Shown: positions 44,715 to 57,985, counted from the first letter of the stretch. The stretch is 64,000 nucleotides of DNA from Benincasa hispida (GCF_009727055.1 NC_052352.1:26212051-26276050); one strand, 5' to 3'. Numbers and translations: made by a program. Notes: generated by a model not told the origin, from the letters alone.

Positions 44715-46843
44715 TGAAGGAACTCTTAACAAAGAGCATCCATGAGCGCATTCGGATCTTTTCGATTTCACCGTGACCAAAATACAACATATACATTCTA
44801 ATAGATAGTTATGCAATTTAAACTAATTATAGGCATGCTTTGAACAATAAAAAAACAAAGGAAAAGAGTTCTCATACCAGTTGAAGACCCTCTTCAAGTT
44901 TGAAACTCTGATGCAACGGAACACCTCTATGCAATCTCTATCACCCAGCATACAAGTCGTCTGTAACAGCACGAACTATCACGAATAAGTGAACAGCAGC
45001 GGGACGACACCACCAAAATGGAGCCTTTTGTATTCTCGAAGTGAGAACCCAAACTGTGGTCTTTGGTGAGTTTGGTAGAGGTAGGAGGAAAAACAAATCG
45101 TGTAGATGATAAGCAAGTAGGAGAGAAAAGGAAGCTATCATATAGCTAAATGCTTATCTTTTGCAAGTAGGAGAGAAAAGGAAGCTATCATATAGCTAAA
45201 TGCTTATCTTTTAGAAGAAGCTACACGATCGTGTAGGTTTTACTATGCGATTGTTTAGTAAAATGTGGACAATTGTTTAGAAAAACACGACACACTATGC
45301 GATCGTTTAAGGACTATCTGCGATCGTTTAAGTGCGAGGTGGTGCGATCATTTGGCGTTAAACGACTATCGTATAGGCTCTCGATTTATGCAATCATATA
45401 TGTTTCCACATCGATGCCAATTTTTCGAAAACCTTTGTAAAAAAATGAAACTAATTTTCAATTTATTCTTCGAATTACCATAACCGAAGTGGCTGCTCCC
45501 ACTAATGCACGTCCGAGAGAAACTTTAGGTCAATTATCATATAATTAACCAATTTAATAATTAATAAATATAATTATATTATATTCTTACCCTATAGTTT
45601 GATATCACATATCTACTATAGTAATTTCTCTCCTTTACTTGATATAAATCATATTTATATCTAATTTCCTCAAGCAATGTATCTCATACATTTAGCCAAT
45701 TATATCATATATAATTAACCAGTCCAATTATATCATATATAATCAAACTTCCTCTTGTCAATTTGAACATTTCAAATTAACTCAAATACCGATTCTCGAC
45801 TTTATCCAAGCTACCCAGGGGACCTAATAGACCTGTAGCTCGAAGCTCCGACAGTCCGTGAATAGCTGACTAAACTCTTTAGCCACGAGATCCACTATCC
45901 ATTAACTGTCAGACATTCCACTAAAGACCAACAGTTGAACTCTTCTTACCACAGATATATTCCTGTGTCCATCGGATGTAACTAATCATGAGTATAATGA
46001 CCCTTTACAGATGCTCATAAGTACAGCTGGGTCAATTTACTGTTTTGCCCATGTAGTTACATCTCACTCCTTAAGTACTACTGATTCCTCTAATGAACAA
46101 TACAACATAGTCCAACTATGTGTGAACACCTCTCGGGCCAAGAGAAGGTGTGTGGCGCCACATCGTTCAAGCTCTGGAATCAGCCCTTAAGGGAGTTATC
46201 TATCTACTTACCCCTGCTTCGGGGAAGGAGTAAATTTCATCTTGTGTAGCTGAGTTCCCAGCTCCCAAATCAGACGAATCCCCAAAATGGTAGGTTTGAA
46301 TCGACGACCTGGCCACTCGCATCCATATAAATCAAAGGACTGCCCTCAATGGCAGGAGTTCCCAACTCACTCAGGATTAAGGTCATGTTACTTATGGTCA
46401 TCCTAGTGAAATGAAGTCTCTGTCATGAACGATGTTATATAATGACTTCGTGGTCAAGTCTTATACGAATTCTTTGTATAGAACGCTCCCGCTGGCATGT
46501 CCCCAACACGAATGATTGGGATCAGACCATCTGTGACAAGTCACAACACTTGTGACCATTCCACAAAGCGGGTCGCATCCACAGCGTTACAAGGATAAGG
46601 TTTCCCTCATATATCCATATACACTCAAAACATGATCCACTTGTATGTCACCACATACATGCTTAAGTTACATACAGATAACCAGGAATTTTATGTTTAT
46701 TGGTTTGTGGTAAAGCACATAAAACATGCAACTGAGCAAAAAACAAGATGTGAAGTAAATATCATATATTATACAACACAAGCGTTCGTACAAACTGTTT
46801 ACAAACTACAGGACATGAGATTTTAGGGCATCAACCCCAACAA
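44715..46843 (-). repeat. 3' LTR (complete, 2,129 bp) of the copia element
   Basis: The + strand text starts TGAAGGAACTCTTAAC and ends CAACCCCAACA, i.e. TGTTGGGGTTG..TTCCTTCA on the element strand. It contains clustered CGATCGTTTA words (45224-45380) and a 50-bp tandem duplication (45113-45212) absent from the partner LTR. Confidence 0.88.
45113..45212. repeat. Exact 50-bp tandem duplication in the left LTR
   Basis: Units 45113-45162 and 45163-45212 are identical (starting GCAAGTAGGAGAG). The right LTR has a single, diverged copy near 53458-53510, so the duplication arose after insertion or is an assembly artefact. Confidence 0.93.
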
Positions 46844-46860
46844 TCTCCCACTTTTCCTAA
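46844..46860 (-). promoter_or_regulatory. Copia polypurine tract
   Basis: On the - strand AGGAAAAGTGGGAGAT lies directly next to the 3' LTR. This is the expected site for priming second-strand synthesis. Confidence 0.8.
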
Positions 46861-46943
46861 AGCGAAGTGGGACGTACATAAAAATAGTACAAAACAATTA
46901 ACTAGGGCATAAAAGCCCAGCACAAGAAAATCTCCAACTTGCC

Positions 46944-48383
46944 CTAGTCCAGTCGCGCGCGATCCTGTAGACCCATGCTCTGTAGGTGACCCTCAAACAC
47001 TGTAGCCATGAGAGCCTTTGTAAACGGGTCAACAACATTGTGCTCTGAAGCGATCTTCGTGACGATCACGTCCCCTCGATGCACTATCTCACGGATCAGA
47101 TGATACTTCCGCTCTATGTGTTTGTCGCGCCTGTGACTCCTCGGCTCCTTAGAGTTTCCCTCTGCCCCACTATTATCACAATAGAGGGTAATGGGCCTAA
47201 ACATATTTGGAACAACTTCCAGTGTTGTCAAGAACTTTCTGAGCCAGACGGCCTCCCTAGCAGCTTTGCAAGCAGCTACGTACTCTACCTCCATAGTAGA
47301 GTCAGCGATGTACCCCTTCTTAGTGCTTTGCCACACTACAGCTCCTCTGTTAAGAGTAAAGACTGATCCTTATGTGAACTTGCGAGAGTCTTTATCAGTC
47401 TAAAAATTCAGAATCCATGTATATAATAAGGATCAAATCCCTAGAACCATACATGAGCATGTAGTCCCTCGTTCTCCGAAGATACTTAAGGATGTTCTTC
47501 TCTGTGGTCCAGTGACCCTAGCCTAGGTTAGAGTGATACCTACTAACTATGCCCACAGCGTAGCAGATGTCTAGACGAGTACAGAGCATCGCGTATATCA
47601 AACTGCCAACGGCAGACACATATAGGACCCGTCTCATCTCCTCAACCTCTTGAGGCGTCTTAAGACACATGTCCTTCGATAAAGTGACTCCATGCCTGAA
47701 TGGCAGTAGGCCCCTCTTGGAGTCCTGCATCGAGTACTTGAGCAACATCTTGTCAATGTATGATGCCTGAGACAGTGCTAGCACTTTGTTCTTTCAATCC
47801 CGGAAGATCTGTATACCTAGAACAAACTGAGCCTCTCCCAAATCTTTCATTTGGAATTGGGTCGGTAGCCAGTTCTTAACTGTAGTCAGTAGACCTACAT
47901 CATGTAAATGGTCTTCTCAAGATTGCCATTTAGAAAGGTCATCTTGACGTCCATTTTCCAGATCTCATAATTATAATAAGTTGCAATGGACAGGAGGATG
48001 CGGATCGACTTTAACATGGCAACATGCGAGAAAGTCTCCTCATAGTCGACTCCCTCTACCTGGGTATAACCCTTTGCCATAAGTTGAGCCTTGAAGGTCT
48101 GTACCTTCCCATCAGCACCCCGTTTGCACTTGTAAATCCATGTACAACCTATAGGTCTTACCCCATCAGGCTAATCTACAAGATCCTATACCGAGAAGTA
48201 CATCGACTCCATCTCGAGATCCATGGCCTTGACCCATTCATCCCAGTCAACATCCACCATTGCCTTCTGATAAGACAACAGATCATCAACGTCGCCATCT
48301 GTTACCATAGCAAGGATTTCCGTGAAACTTAGATAGCGAATGGATAGGTTCGCAACCCTCCCACTACGTCGAGGTTCCCTCAA
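46944..48383 (-). pseudogene. Copia reverse transcriptase and RNase H remnant with core deletion
   Basis: The frame at 48383-48186 has the region just upstream of reverse transcriptase (EPRRSGRVAN..). The reverse transcriptase starts in 48080-47895 (AKGYTQVEGVDYEETFSHVA, MDVKMTFLNGNL). Near 47898 the sequence jumps out of frame to the downstream DVGLL/QFQMKDLGEAQ-type region, so the segment carrying the YVDD active site (roughly 110 residues in relatives) is absent. RNase H follows, at 47784-47518 (SQASYIDKML, LIYAMLCTRLDICYAVG) and 47336-46944 (STMEVEYVAACKA, LYCDNSGA, KHIERKYHLIRE). Confidence 0.85.
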
Positions 48384-48386
48384 CTC

Positions 48387-49645
48387 TTAAGGTGGAACCA
48401 ACCTACTAGATAAACTCCCATCAACAACTCTTGTTGATATAGCAGGCTCTTCAACAACTCTTATTGAAGTTTCAGTAGTTTCATTGGAAAGCTCATGCAA
48501 CACGACTTTGATTCGTGGACTGTGCTCCCTTATATGATCCTCCTCTAGGAAAGTAGCGTTTTTTGAAACAAACACCCTATTTTCCATCGAATCATAAAAA
48601 AAAACCCCTCGTGTACCTTTGAGGTAGCTACAAAGAGGCATAACCTCAACCGTGGTTCCAACTTCTTGGGATTAACCTCAAGCACGTGTGCAGGGCAACC
48701 CCAAATGCGGAAGTGACGTAAACTAGCTTTACACCTCTTCTATAACTCTAGAGGTGTTCTTGCAACACTCTTGGAGGGAACATAGTTAAGTATGTATACC
48801 ACAGTCTCCACTACGAAACCCCAAAACGAGTCCGATAAGGAAGTGTAACTCATCATCGAGCAAACCATGTCCAACAAGGTCCTATTTCTCCTCTCCGCTA
48901 CACCATTTTGCTGAGGTGTACACGGCGCTGAGAGTTGGGAAACGATTCCATGTTCTATCAAATAGTCCTGAAATGTCGAGTCCATAAACTTTCCACCTCA
49001 ATCCGATCGAAGTGTTTTGATTCGTCTATCCAATGCATTTTCAACTTCAGCCTTGAACTCATTGAACTTTTCAAAGGATTCAGACTTCCGTTATATAAGA
49101 TAAACATACCCGTACCTGGAGTAATCATCAGTAAAACTAATAAAATACTCGTAGCCACCTCGGGCTCGCACATTCATAGGACCACAAAGGTCAGAATGTA
49201 CTAACTCAAGAGGCTCCTTGACTTTATAACCTTTTCAAGTAAAAGGTCGTTTAGTTATTTTACCCTCAAGGCAAGACTCGCATACTAGTAAAGAATTTTC
49301 TTCTAACTCACTTAGAAGTCTATTCTTCACCAATCTCTCAATCCTATTGAGATTGATATGCCCTAGACGTAGATGCCAAAGTTGGACATTTTCTTTTGGA
49401 GAAATTCGTCGACATTTTGATTGAGTTATAGCAGTTTTATACAATTCAGTATTATAGAGGGAATTGATGGCTAATGGCCTTAGCATATATAAATTCGATT
49501 CCAGATTTGCATTACAAATAAAAACACCATCTTTATGAATAAACACTTTATCCACATTAAAAGAGATAGTATATTTACATTGCAATAAACACTTTACAGA
49601 AATTAGGTTCCTCTTAAGTTCGGGAACAATATATACATCATTCAA
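48387..49645 (-). pseudogene. Copia pre-integrase and integrase remnant
   Basis: The 49645-49235 frame shows the pre-integrase region (LWHLRLGHIN, CESCLEGKITKRPF: a zinc-binding HHCC pattern). The integrase core follows with FTDDYSRYGYVYLI-like text near 49100, RSDRGGKFMD near 49010-48980 and QQNGVAERRNRTLLDM near 48900, so all three acidic residues can still be found. A TAA interrupts the core near 49095 and further stops occur at 48740 and 48660. Confidence 0.85.
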
Positions 49646-49672
49646 AATAAGAAACCTATTCTGTAAAGTTAA

Positions 49673-50764
49673 CTAGAGCCCTCCCACTGTCACAGCTAAG
49701 ACGACGTGTCTGGTGCCTACTCGCATCATCATCTCACCAGTCTCCAGCTGTCGCCAAGATCTAATCCCCTGAAAAGAAGAACAAACATAGTTAATGGCGC
49801 CCAAATCAATTATCCAGGCTGAATCATCATTCTCCACTAAATAGGTTTCAAGTACAAGTAAATCATATTTACCTTTATCGACCTTGGTCTTAGCCTTGGC
49901 TGCTTTCCTCTCTTTCAAATATCGAGGACAGTTCCTCTTCCAGTGTCCATCCTGATTGTAGTGGAAACATTTTTCCTTTTCAACCGGTGGATGCCCCCTT
50001 GGGACGACAGACGGTGGGTTAGCAGGCGCCTTCCCTTTTCCCTTACTACCCTTCTTCTTCTTCCCCTTTACAGAGTTAGAAGTAGAAGGTGCAGACTTCG
50101 TTCCTGAGGTCCAACCTCTATGGAACGTCCTGGAGGATGAACCAACATTTGTCTCACCCTTCTTCATCTCCTTACTTTTCAGTAAAGATTGGTAGGTCTA
50201 CAACTCGTTGAGGAGAGTTGTAAGGTTATATTTCATTTTGTTAAAAATCACATTGCTAACAAAGTGCAGAAAGCTCTCCGGCAAAGAATGCAAGATTATG
50301 CTAACCTGGCTGCCCTCATCGATAGTAGATCCATTCAACTCCGCCATATTAAAGTAGACCATTATGTTAAGCACATGTTCATGAATAGAGGTTCCTCCTT
50401 CCATTTTGGAGTTGAATATATATTTAAGAGCCTCATGCATAAGCTATTCAGACAATTGTCCAAACATCCCCGCAGGGACTCCATGATCTCACGCGCTGAG
50501 ACCATAGACTCATGTTTCTTGGCCAAGACTTCAAAAATACTTTCCAAGATGTAGGCTTGGGCCTTCTCATTCGCCCTTGCCCATCGCTCATATGCCTCCC
50601 AAACATTTCAAGTGGCATTTGGAGCGGGAATAGGAGGACAGGCCTCTATGAGAGTAAACATGAGATCCTCTGATTAGGATCATCATGATCATATGTTTCC
50701 ATATTGCGAAATTATCGCCAGTTAGTTTTTCGACGCTTAACAAAGCCAACGTGGTTATTGCCAT
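49673..50764 (-). pseudogene. Copia gag remnant
   Basis: Gag starts at the ATG at 50764-50762 (MAITTLALLSVEKLTGDNF). The following frames (50547-50362 and 50440-50198) have copia gag text such as FEVLAKKHESMV, GGTSIHEHVLNIM and SQVSIILHSLPESF. The 50167-49673 frame contains the Gly/Lys-rich region and the zinc knuckle CFHYNQDGHWKRNC. Several frame changes break it. Confidence 0.83.
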
Positions 50765-53030
50765 TTTGAAAAAGAGTTATTGCTGAAAATACGAACAAAC
50801 CTTTATCAGATTTTGCTAAACCACTTTCCAATCAGTTTTGCAAAATAGTTTCAAGTACCCTAAGTTATAGACTTCTATTTTGCAATGATGCCCCAGTGAG
50901 GCAGGACAAATGTCACCGGTGGGGTGATCAGATACCCCTTCGCTGGGATGAGACATTCTCACCATTAGGCAGAACCAACTCTTAGAACTGAACCTAACAT
51001 CCACCATTTTTTTGATCCAGAATTGTTAACCTTTAACAATTTCGTATAAGTGTAACCCCTCGCTTTCGGTGCCAGAGTCCCACCCTAATGAGCCCACCAT
51101 ATGGAAAAGGCAGATTAGGACAAGATACTAAGTTACCTTATCCTCTTACAGGAGATCAAATAAAGAGACACACAAAACTTCCATCCTTTAGGGGGATACT
51201 CCCAGGATGCCTCGAGGCGATGCGTAGTAACTTTATTCAACCTAACGATGGAAACCGAGGGATATGCTATCGCACTTCTCACTCTAACTTACTATGAACA
51301 CTCTCTCCATCCACCTTGATATTGACCTACCCAAACACCATCCATTAGGGAGACACGCCAAAGGTGCCTCGAGGCTGAGGGTAGATCTCATGGTGTGGAC
51401 TATTTAGGAGAAACGTGAAAGGTTTAAGTGAAGCATCTTATGCCCAAGTACCTCCCACTGAATGTTCTACCTAGCACTTTCCGTCTTTTTAAACTCTGCT
51501 CATAAACAACGTTTGTCTATGAAATATGAACAAGTTCAAGTAGTCACATTTAAATATTTTAATGGACTGTTCTTAACTTGCATGCAAGCATCAAATCTAT
51601 CTAATTCACCTTTCCAGGTAAGTTCCCAGGTAGGGATGTTACATTTCCGTCAACTTAAATACCCCAGCCTAGACAGAACCCATCTTAGACAAAAGGTCCC
51701 TTATAGATAGATTTGCTACATTTTAACTTTTTATTAGTCAATTTAATCCTATTAAACTAAATAAAAGATTAAGACCTTAGGGTTGCTAATCATATTAGAA
51801 CCGTGATCTTAGGTCTATATGATCCAAGTTTTAAACATTTTAAAACATGAATTAAACCTAAGTGAGCATGCATGTCTTTCTTATTTCTTTAGTTCTAATT
51901 TCTCTTTAACTTTTAAAAAGAAACAACTAAAAAAACATTGCACACAACGAGGTGTTTATAACAATTATAAAGTAACATATGTGTCATGCTTCATGCAATG
52001 TCCGGTCATTACTATACATAACTTTTATATAAAGCGTAATAACCAAGCAAACATGCTATCATTCATCCTTATACTATAACAATTATAATATAAAGATGAT
52101 GCATGTCAACGCTTTTTATGCATGCATAAATATAACTTTTATATTATATGATGCATGACCATGCTCTTACATAATTAAATCATGCTTCTCTAAATTATAA
52201 CAATTACAATAAAGAGATGATGCATGACTAATGCATAACCTAAAGTGGGATTTACTATATGTTCATACCATACGACATATAAAAACCATACATCACATAT
52301 AATAAATTAAGGATTAATGGACCGAGATGAGCCTTTACAAAAAATGGGAATGAAATAACCCTATCTATTACATTTTCCATCGAGCGAATCGGGTCTTGAA
52401 CCGCCAGGAGGACTCCATCGTGTAGTAAACGCCGAAGGTAGACGATTGCCCAACACGCACTAGACAATAGACGCAAAAAACTAAACGGTCGCATAGACGA
52501 CAACGAGGCTATGAAGCTTGATCGTCTATGCGATCGCTTAACGCGGCGACAGGTAAATGATTGACCTTGCATTACTAAGAAAACGTTTAGTCAGTAACTA
52601 AGCGATGAAGCTTGCTGACCTAAACGATCGTCTAGTACGCGTATGCGTTAAACAATACGTGAGCATCCTGTCGTCTACACGACCCGATACTCAGTGATCG
52701 CTTACCTCATCGTCTACACGACGCAATCAACCTTTGATCGTTTCCTTCCTCGAAGAACTGCAACACTTGCTCCAATTTTGTTCACGAACGACTCAAAACT
52801 CAAATAGATTTTGAATTACAAACTCGATAATGATTATCAATGCCCAAAAACGCAGAGGCCTTTACAAACAACCGCAAATGTAAAAGAATTAAATCAAACC
52901 GAGGTTAACATCCATGAAAACATCCATTACTCCGCACATCCACAGTAATTTAATAAATTTAAACAGGGCAGACATGCACCCACCAAGAATGTATATGTAA
53001 TTCGTTGCAATAATGAAATTGGAATATCAG
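50765..53030 (-). other. Copia untranslated leader
   Basis: This 2.3 kb between the primer binding site and gag has no conserved coding sequence. It contains CGATCG-type motifs around 52470-52740 (TATGCGATCGCTTAACGCGG, TAAACGATCGTCTAGTACGC), the same words that cluster in the LTRs. A long leader is common in copia elements with long LTRs. Confidence 0.6.
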
Positions 53031-53048
53031 AACCTGGCTCTAATACCA
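53031..53048 (-). promoter_or_regulatory. Copia primer binding site for initiator Met-tRNA
   Basis: On the - strand TGGTATTAGAGCCAGGTT lies two bases inside the 5' LTR. It matches the 3' end of initiator Met-tRNA apart from one transition. Confidence 0.92.
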
Positions 53049-53050
53049 AT

Positions 53051-54797
53051 TGAAGGAACTCTTAACGAAGAACATCCATGAGCGCATTCGGATCTTTCTG
53101 ATTGCACCGTGACCGAAATACAACATATACATTCTAACAGACAGTTATGCAATTTACACTAATTATAGGCATGCTTTGAACAATAAAAAAAAAAAAAAAC
53201 AAAGGGAAAGAGTTCTCATACCAATTGAAGACCCTCTTCAAGCTTGGAACTCTGACGCAGCGGAAGACCTTTACACAATCTCTATCGCCCAGCAAACAAG
53301 TTGTCTTTAGCAGCATGAACTATCACGAACAAGTGAACAGCGGCGAGGACGACACCACCAAAATGAAGCCCTTGGTATTCTCGGAGTGAGAACCCAAAGT
53401 GTGGTCTTTGGTGTGTTTGGTAGAGGTAGGAGGAAGAACAAATCGTATAGACGATAAGCAAATGGGAGAGAAAGGGAAGCTATCATATAGTTAAATGTTT
53501 ATCATTTAGAAGAAGCTACACGATCGTGTAGGTTTTACTATACGATCGTTTAGTAAAAGGTGGACGATCGTTTAGAAAAACATGGCACACTATGCGATCG
53601 TTTAGAAAAGCTAAGCGATCGTTTAAGGACTAGCATTCGATCGTTTAGGCGCGAGATGTGCGATCGTTTAGGCACTGAGTGACTATCGTATAGGCTCTTG
53701 ACTTATGCAATCGTATACGTTTCCACACAGATGTCAATTTTTCGAATCTTTGTAAAAAATGAAACTAAATTTCATTTTATTCTTCGGTTACCATAACCGA
53801 AGCGGCTACTCCCACTAACACACGTCCGAGAGAAATTTTAGGCCAATTATCATATAATTAACCAATTTAATAATTAATAAATATAATTATATTATATTCT
53901 TACCCTATAGTTTGATATCACATATCTACTATAATAATTTCTCCTTTACTTGATATAAATCATATTTATATCTAATTTCCTCCAAAATAATGTATCTCAT
54001 ACATTTAGCCAATTATATCATATATAATTAACTAGTCCAATTATATCATATATAATTAACCAGTCCAATTATATCATATATAATCGAACTTCCTCTTGTC
54101 AATTTGAACATTTCAAATTAACTCAAATACTGATTCTCGACTTTATACAAGCTACCTAGGGGACCTAATGGACCTGTGGCTCGAAGCTCCAACGATTCGT
54201 GAATAGCTGACTAAACTCTTTAGCCACGAGAACTACCATCCATTAACTGTCAGGCATTCCACTAAAGACCAACAGTTGAACTCTTCTTACCACAGATATA
54301 TTTCTGTGTCCATCGGATATAACCAATCATGAGTACGATGACCCTTCACAGATGCTCGTAAGTACAACTGGGTCAATTTACCGTTTTTCCCCTGTAGTTA
54401 CATCTCACTCCTTAAGTACCACTGATTCCTCTAATGAACAATACAATATAGTCCAACTATGTGTGAACACCTCTCGGGCCAAGAGAAGGTGTGTAGCGTC
54501 ACATCATTCAAGCCCTGGAATCAGCCCTTAAGGGAGTTATCTATCTATTTACCCTGCTTTGGGGAAGGAGTGAATTCCTTGTGTAGCTGAGTTCCCAGCT
54601 CTCAAATCAGATGAATCCCCAAAATGGTAAGTTTGAATCGGCGACCTAACCACTCGCACCCATACAAATCAAAGGACTGCCTTCCATGGCAGGAGTTCCC
54701 AACTCACTCAAGATTAAAGTCATGTTACCTATGGTCATCCTAGTCATCCTAGTGAAGTGAAGTCTCTGTCATGAACGGTGTTATATAATGACTTTGG
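53051..54797 (-). repeat. 5' LTR of the copia element, truncated
   Basis: It aligns with 44715-46465 of the left LTR and carries its own CGATCGTTTA cluster (53517-53690). Similarity ends near ATGACTTTGGTG at 54797. The part lost is the outer (U3) end on the - strand, which would have held the LTR start. Confidence 0.85.
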
Positions 54798-57700
54798 TGA
54801 AAACATATATTCTTAATAAAGAAGTTAATTTGAATCTCCACTATATAGTTAAATTATAATTTATAAGGATTCCAAAGATAAGTAATGTGTCTAATTTCGT
54901 CCAACAAATATTTATAATCTTTTCTATAAACTACAAGCCACAAAAGTTATTGTGAAAAATTAAATCCTTATAATATTTTCTATACTATACAGGTCGATGA
55001 CAAACGTTGTTGTAAACAAATTAAAGTGTGTTGATTAAAATTTAAATTTAAAAGGTGTGTTGATTGAAATTATAATTGATTCTCAATCTGCTTTCATTTT
55101 TGGAGTTCTTGCAAATCTTAAGTTTGACACAAATAAGGTCTAAGATTGTGTTGAATGAGAATTTTCCAAAAAAATGTGTATATAATTTTTATTAGTATTG
55201 CAACCAAAAAAATTTGTCATTAAAGTCACTTTTAGGAACTATAAATGGACATCGAGTAAATAATGTTAACTCAATGTTTGAAAATAGGAAAATAAATGTT
55301 CAAGAGATTAGCATCTTACCATTTTGTTAAACAGAATTTTGGATAACTAATATGAAGATGCTGAACCTAACTCAACCTACATATTTCATAAATTCACCAC
55401 CAAAAATCAGTCTAAAAGAAATACTTCAACTCTAACCAATAAATATTCATAAGCTTTATATTACAACTTTCAATATCAAGATAGGGTTAATAAACTCCTC
55501 ATGAAGCAAAAAGATGAATATCATTCTTCAATTGTCAAATTGGATTGGGGATATTGTTTGAGATATAATGGTATATACTGTTAAATATCTAATATGTTTC
55601 AGTTATGCCCATGAAGTTTAAAACCATCATATCTTCATATGGTCTCTTTTAAGTGTACTGGATCTACAGTTCCTCTCTCTTCTTCCTTCCCACTGACATT
55701 ATTTAGAGAAACATGTTGAATTTAATCACTCAACCAAATTCAAGATGTTCCTTTCTTGACATTAAAATTGTGATCATTTTTGGAAGAACTGGGCTTGATG
55801 GTTAGAACTAGTCCCAACCTCATTTTCCCATTGAAATAATGCTTTAAAATCTAACTTAAGTTCATGTTTTTCTTTTCAACAAAGAATGCATCCACCCTAA
55901 AGTCCACAGACAGAATCTAACCAGGAGTTCATGATTTTCAATCAACATGATTCAACATGCCTTTAATCATTAAAACTAAATATCACATTCTAGAACTCAG
56001 CTCTTCAGATCACATTAATAAGCATAATTTAAATCTCTTAAAAGTTGAAGCGCACCTGAAAGAAAATCTTTGTCCGTGTCAGGAAGGTCAGATCAGGTGA
56101 GACGGAAACAACTACAAAGCAATGGTCCTTATCTTATTCTCTCCTGATATCTAGCAGAAGAAAGACAGACTTGTACACTGTAATATTGCATCATTACCAC
56201 TAAAACATTTTATACATCATGTAAAGGAGCAATCAGCAAATTCAAATGTCCTTGACATTTTAAACATGATATACAGCCAACGTATGTGAAGAAGGAAAAA
56301 CTAATGACTAGCTCTGTGGTTGAGGCTCAATCAAAATCTGCAGCATAATTTTACATTCTGTCTTCCGTAACATCGTCCAAGCAAATCCCAAACCAATTTA
56401 TCCCACAGTCCATTTTATGGCTCCCTTCTCTGATTACAGAAAACACAGAGTTCCTCTATCCAATTCACAAGCTGTTTCTGAAAATGGTAGCAGACTCTTA
56501 AAAGGTAAATACATAAGCAGTTTGCAATATGAACGACACAACTAACTGACTCAATAACAAATGTTTTGCAAGATTTATGCATAGATACAATGCAACGTGT
56601 TAAAAGAATAGAGTGGACTGGAAATTTAAGCATTTCGGTTCAACCAATACATGAAGTGCAATTCATCCAACAAAAAGTGAATGTTAAAGGCATAAGCTTT
56701 GACAGAATATGACTAGAAATAAATGCAAGGAGATTATAAGATCTACACGCAAATACAGGGCAGACAAGACTTTACCTTTTGCATAGAAAACCTTCACATG
56801 GAGGTTTTAGTAAGGTCCAATATAAACGAAAAGAGATTCAAATATTTTAAGTATTAGGAATATTAAGAATTTAAACGTAAAATGAAAATTGCTTTTATTT
56901 TTCACTATTGCAACACAAGACAATGGAGTTCAAAAAGGCTATTAGTTATGATTTGGTCACAACTTGAATAAGCCTTTTTTTTTTGTGGATCAAACAAGGT
57001 TATATTACAAATTCAGTCTCCACATATAAAGTTGTCTAATAGTCTTGAACTTCAAAAAGTGTTGATAGATTCACTGAACTTTGAATTCTGTATCCAATAG
57101 ATCTCTCAATTTTAAAAGTGTCTACTGGTCCTTAACTTTCAAGTTGGTGTTCAATAGATCTCTTAACTTTCAATTTTAGGTCTAATAGATCAGTGACCTA
57201 TTTATCGTTTATTTAAATTTGCAGACATACCAAACACAATTTAATGTTTAGGATCCAATTAGACATAAAATTCAATTTTGTATTGATTAGATGAAATTAA
57301 TTAATTTATTAAAAGATGTGAATAATGTCAAGGGCCTATTACACAAAATTGAAAGTTGACTATCAGATACATAATTAAAAGTTCAAAGATCTATTAGACA
57401 CTTTTTAAAGTTTATGAACGAAATCAAGTTCAAGGACTAGACTAAATATGTAATTCAACCATCAAATAATCTCCAGACTTCATCATGTTCATCTCGTTTG
57501 AGCAGAAATCATTATTACACCATGATACACCAAGGTCCATTAACCAATCCTTGAGAATCTAGATATTCTATAATAGCAGCAGAAGCTTTTACGACAAAAT
57601 TCTTTCTTTAGATGAGAAATCATATATTCGGAAAATAAAAAGATCATGGAACAGCCTAAAAGCCAAGGGTTTGCCACCCCCGCCAAGAAAAACACCTAAT

Positions 57701-57985
57701 ACAAAAAAGGCTTCCAATCTAGGCAGACCAAAACAAACTGTGGTTTCCATGAGAAGAAAAAAAGGAAAAAAAATCTGTGGGTTCCATCCATGTGGTTTTC
57801 AGCAACTGTGACAAGATTCACTAGCACAATAAAAAATCTAGAAATGGCAAGACTTGAAAAGAGACAATAAAGGTGCAACTTACATCAAAATGCTGAGCAT
57901 AGGGCAATAGTTTTTTCCCTCATTATGAACATCTACAAAATTTTGTAAATACAGGCAGCAGGAGCCCCTCATGTTTCAATGCTTA
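54798..57985. other. Intergenic DNA between the copia element and UBP26
   Basis: AT-rich with no supported gene. It contains an imperfect inverted-repeat element at 57010-57460. Several frames below 80 residues were judged chance. The last 100 bases or so before 57986 are likely UBP26 3' UTR. Confidence 0.45.
57010..57460. mobile_element. Imperfect inverted-repeat element (MITE-like)
   Basis: The left part has CTTCAAAAAGTGT, CCAATAGATCTCTCAA and CTAATAGATC. The reverse complement of the right part gives CTTTAAAAAGTGTCTAATAG, then ATCTTTGAACTTTTAATT in the same order. Such AATAGATCT-rich foldback elements are common intergenic repeats; no target duplication was found. Confidence 0.4.

Larger units (their letters stand above)
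44715..54797 (-). mobile_element. Long-LTR copia retrotransposon, defective, inserted in an older copia copy
   Basis: The left LTR is complete (44715-46843). The right LTR starts at 53051 but loses similarity near 54797, so about 380 bp of its outer end are missing. The primer binding site at 53031-53048 and the polypurine tract at 46844-46860 show leftward transcription. The order gag, pre-integrase, integrase, reverse transcriptase, RNase H is the copia order. A deletion removes the core of reverse transcriptase, and stops are frequent, so it is inactive. Truncation of the right LTR prevents a target-duplication check. Confidence 0.87.
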
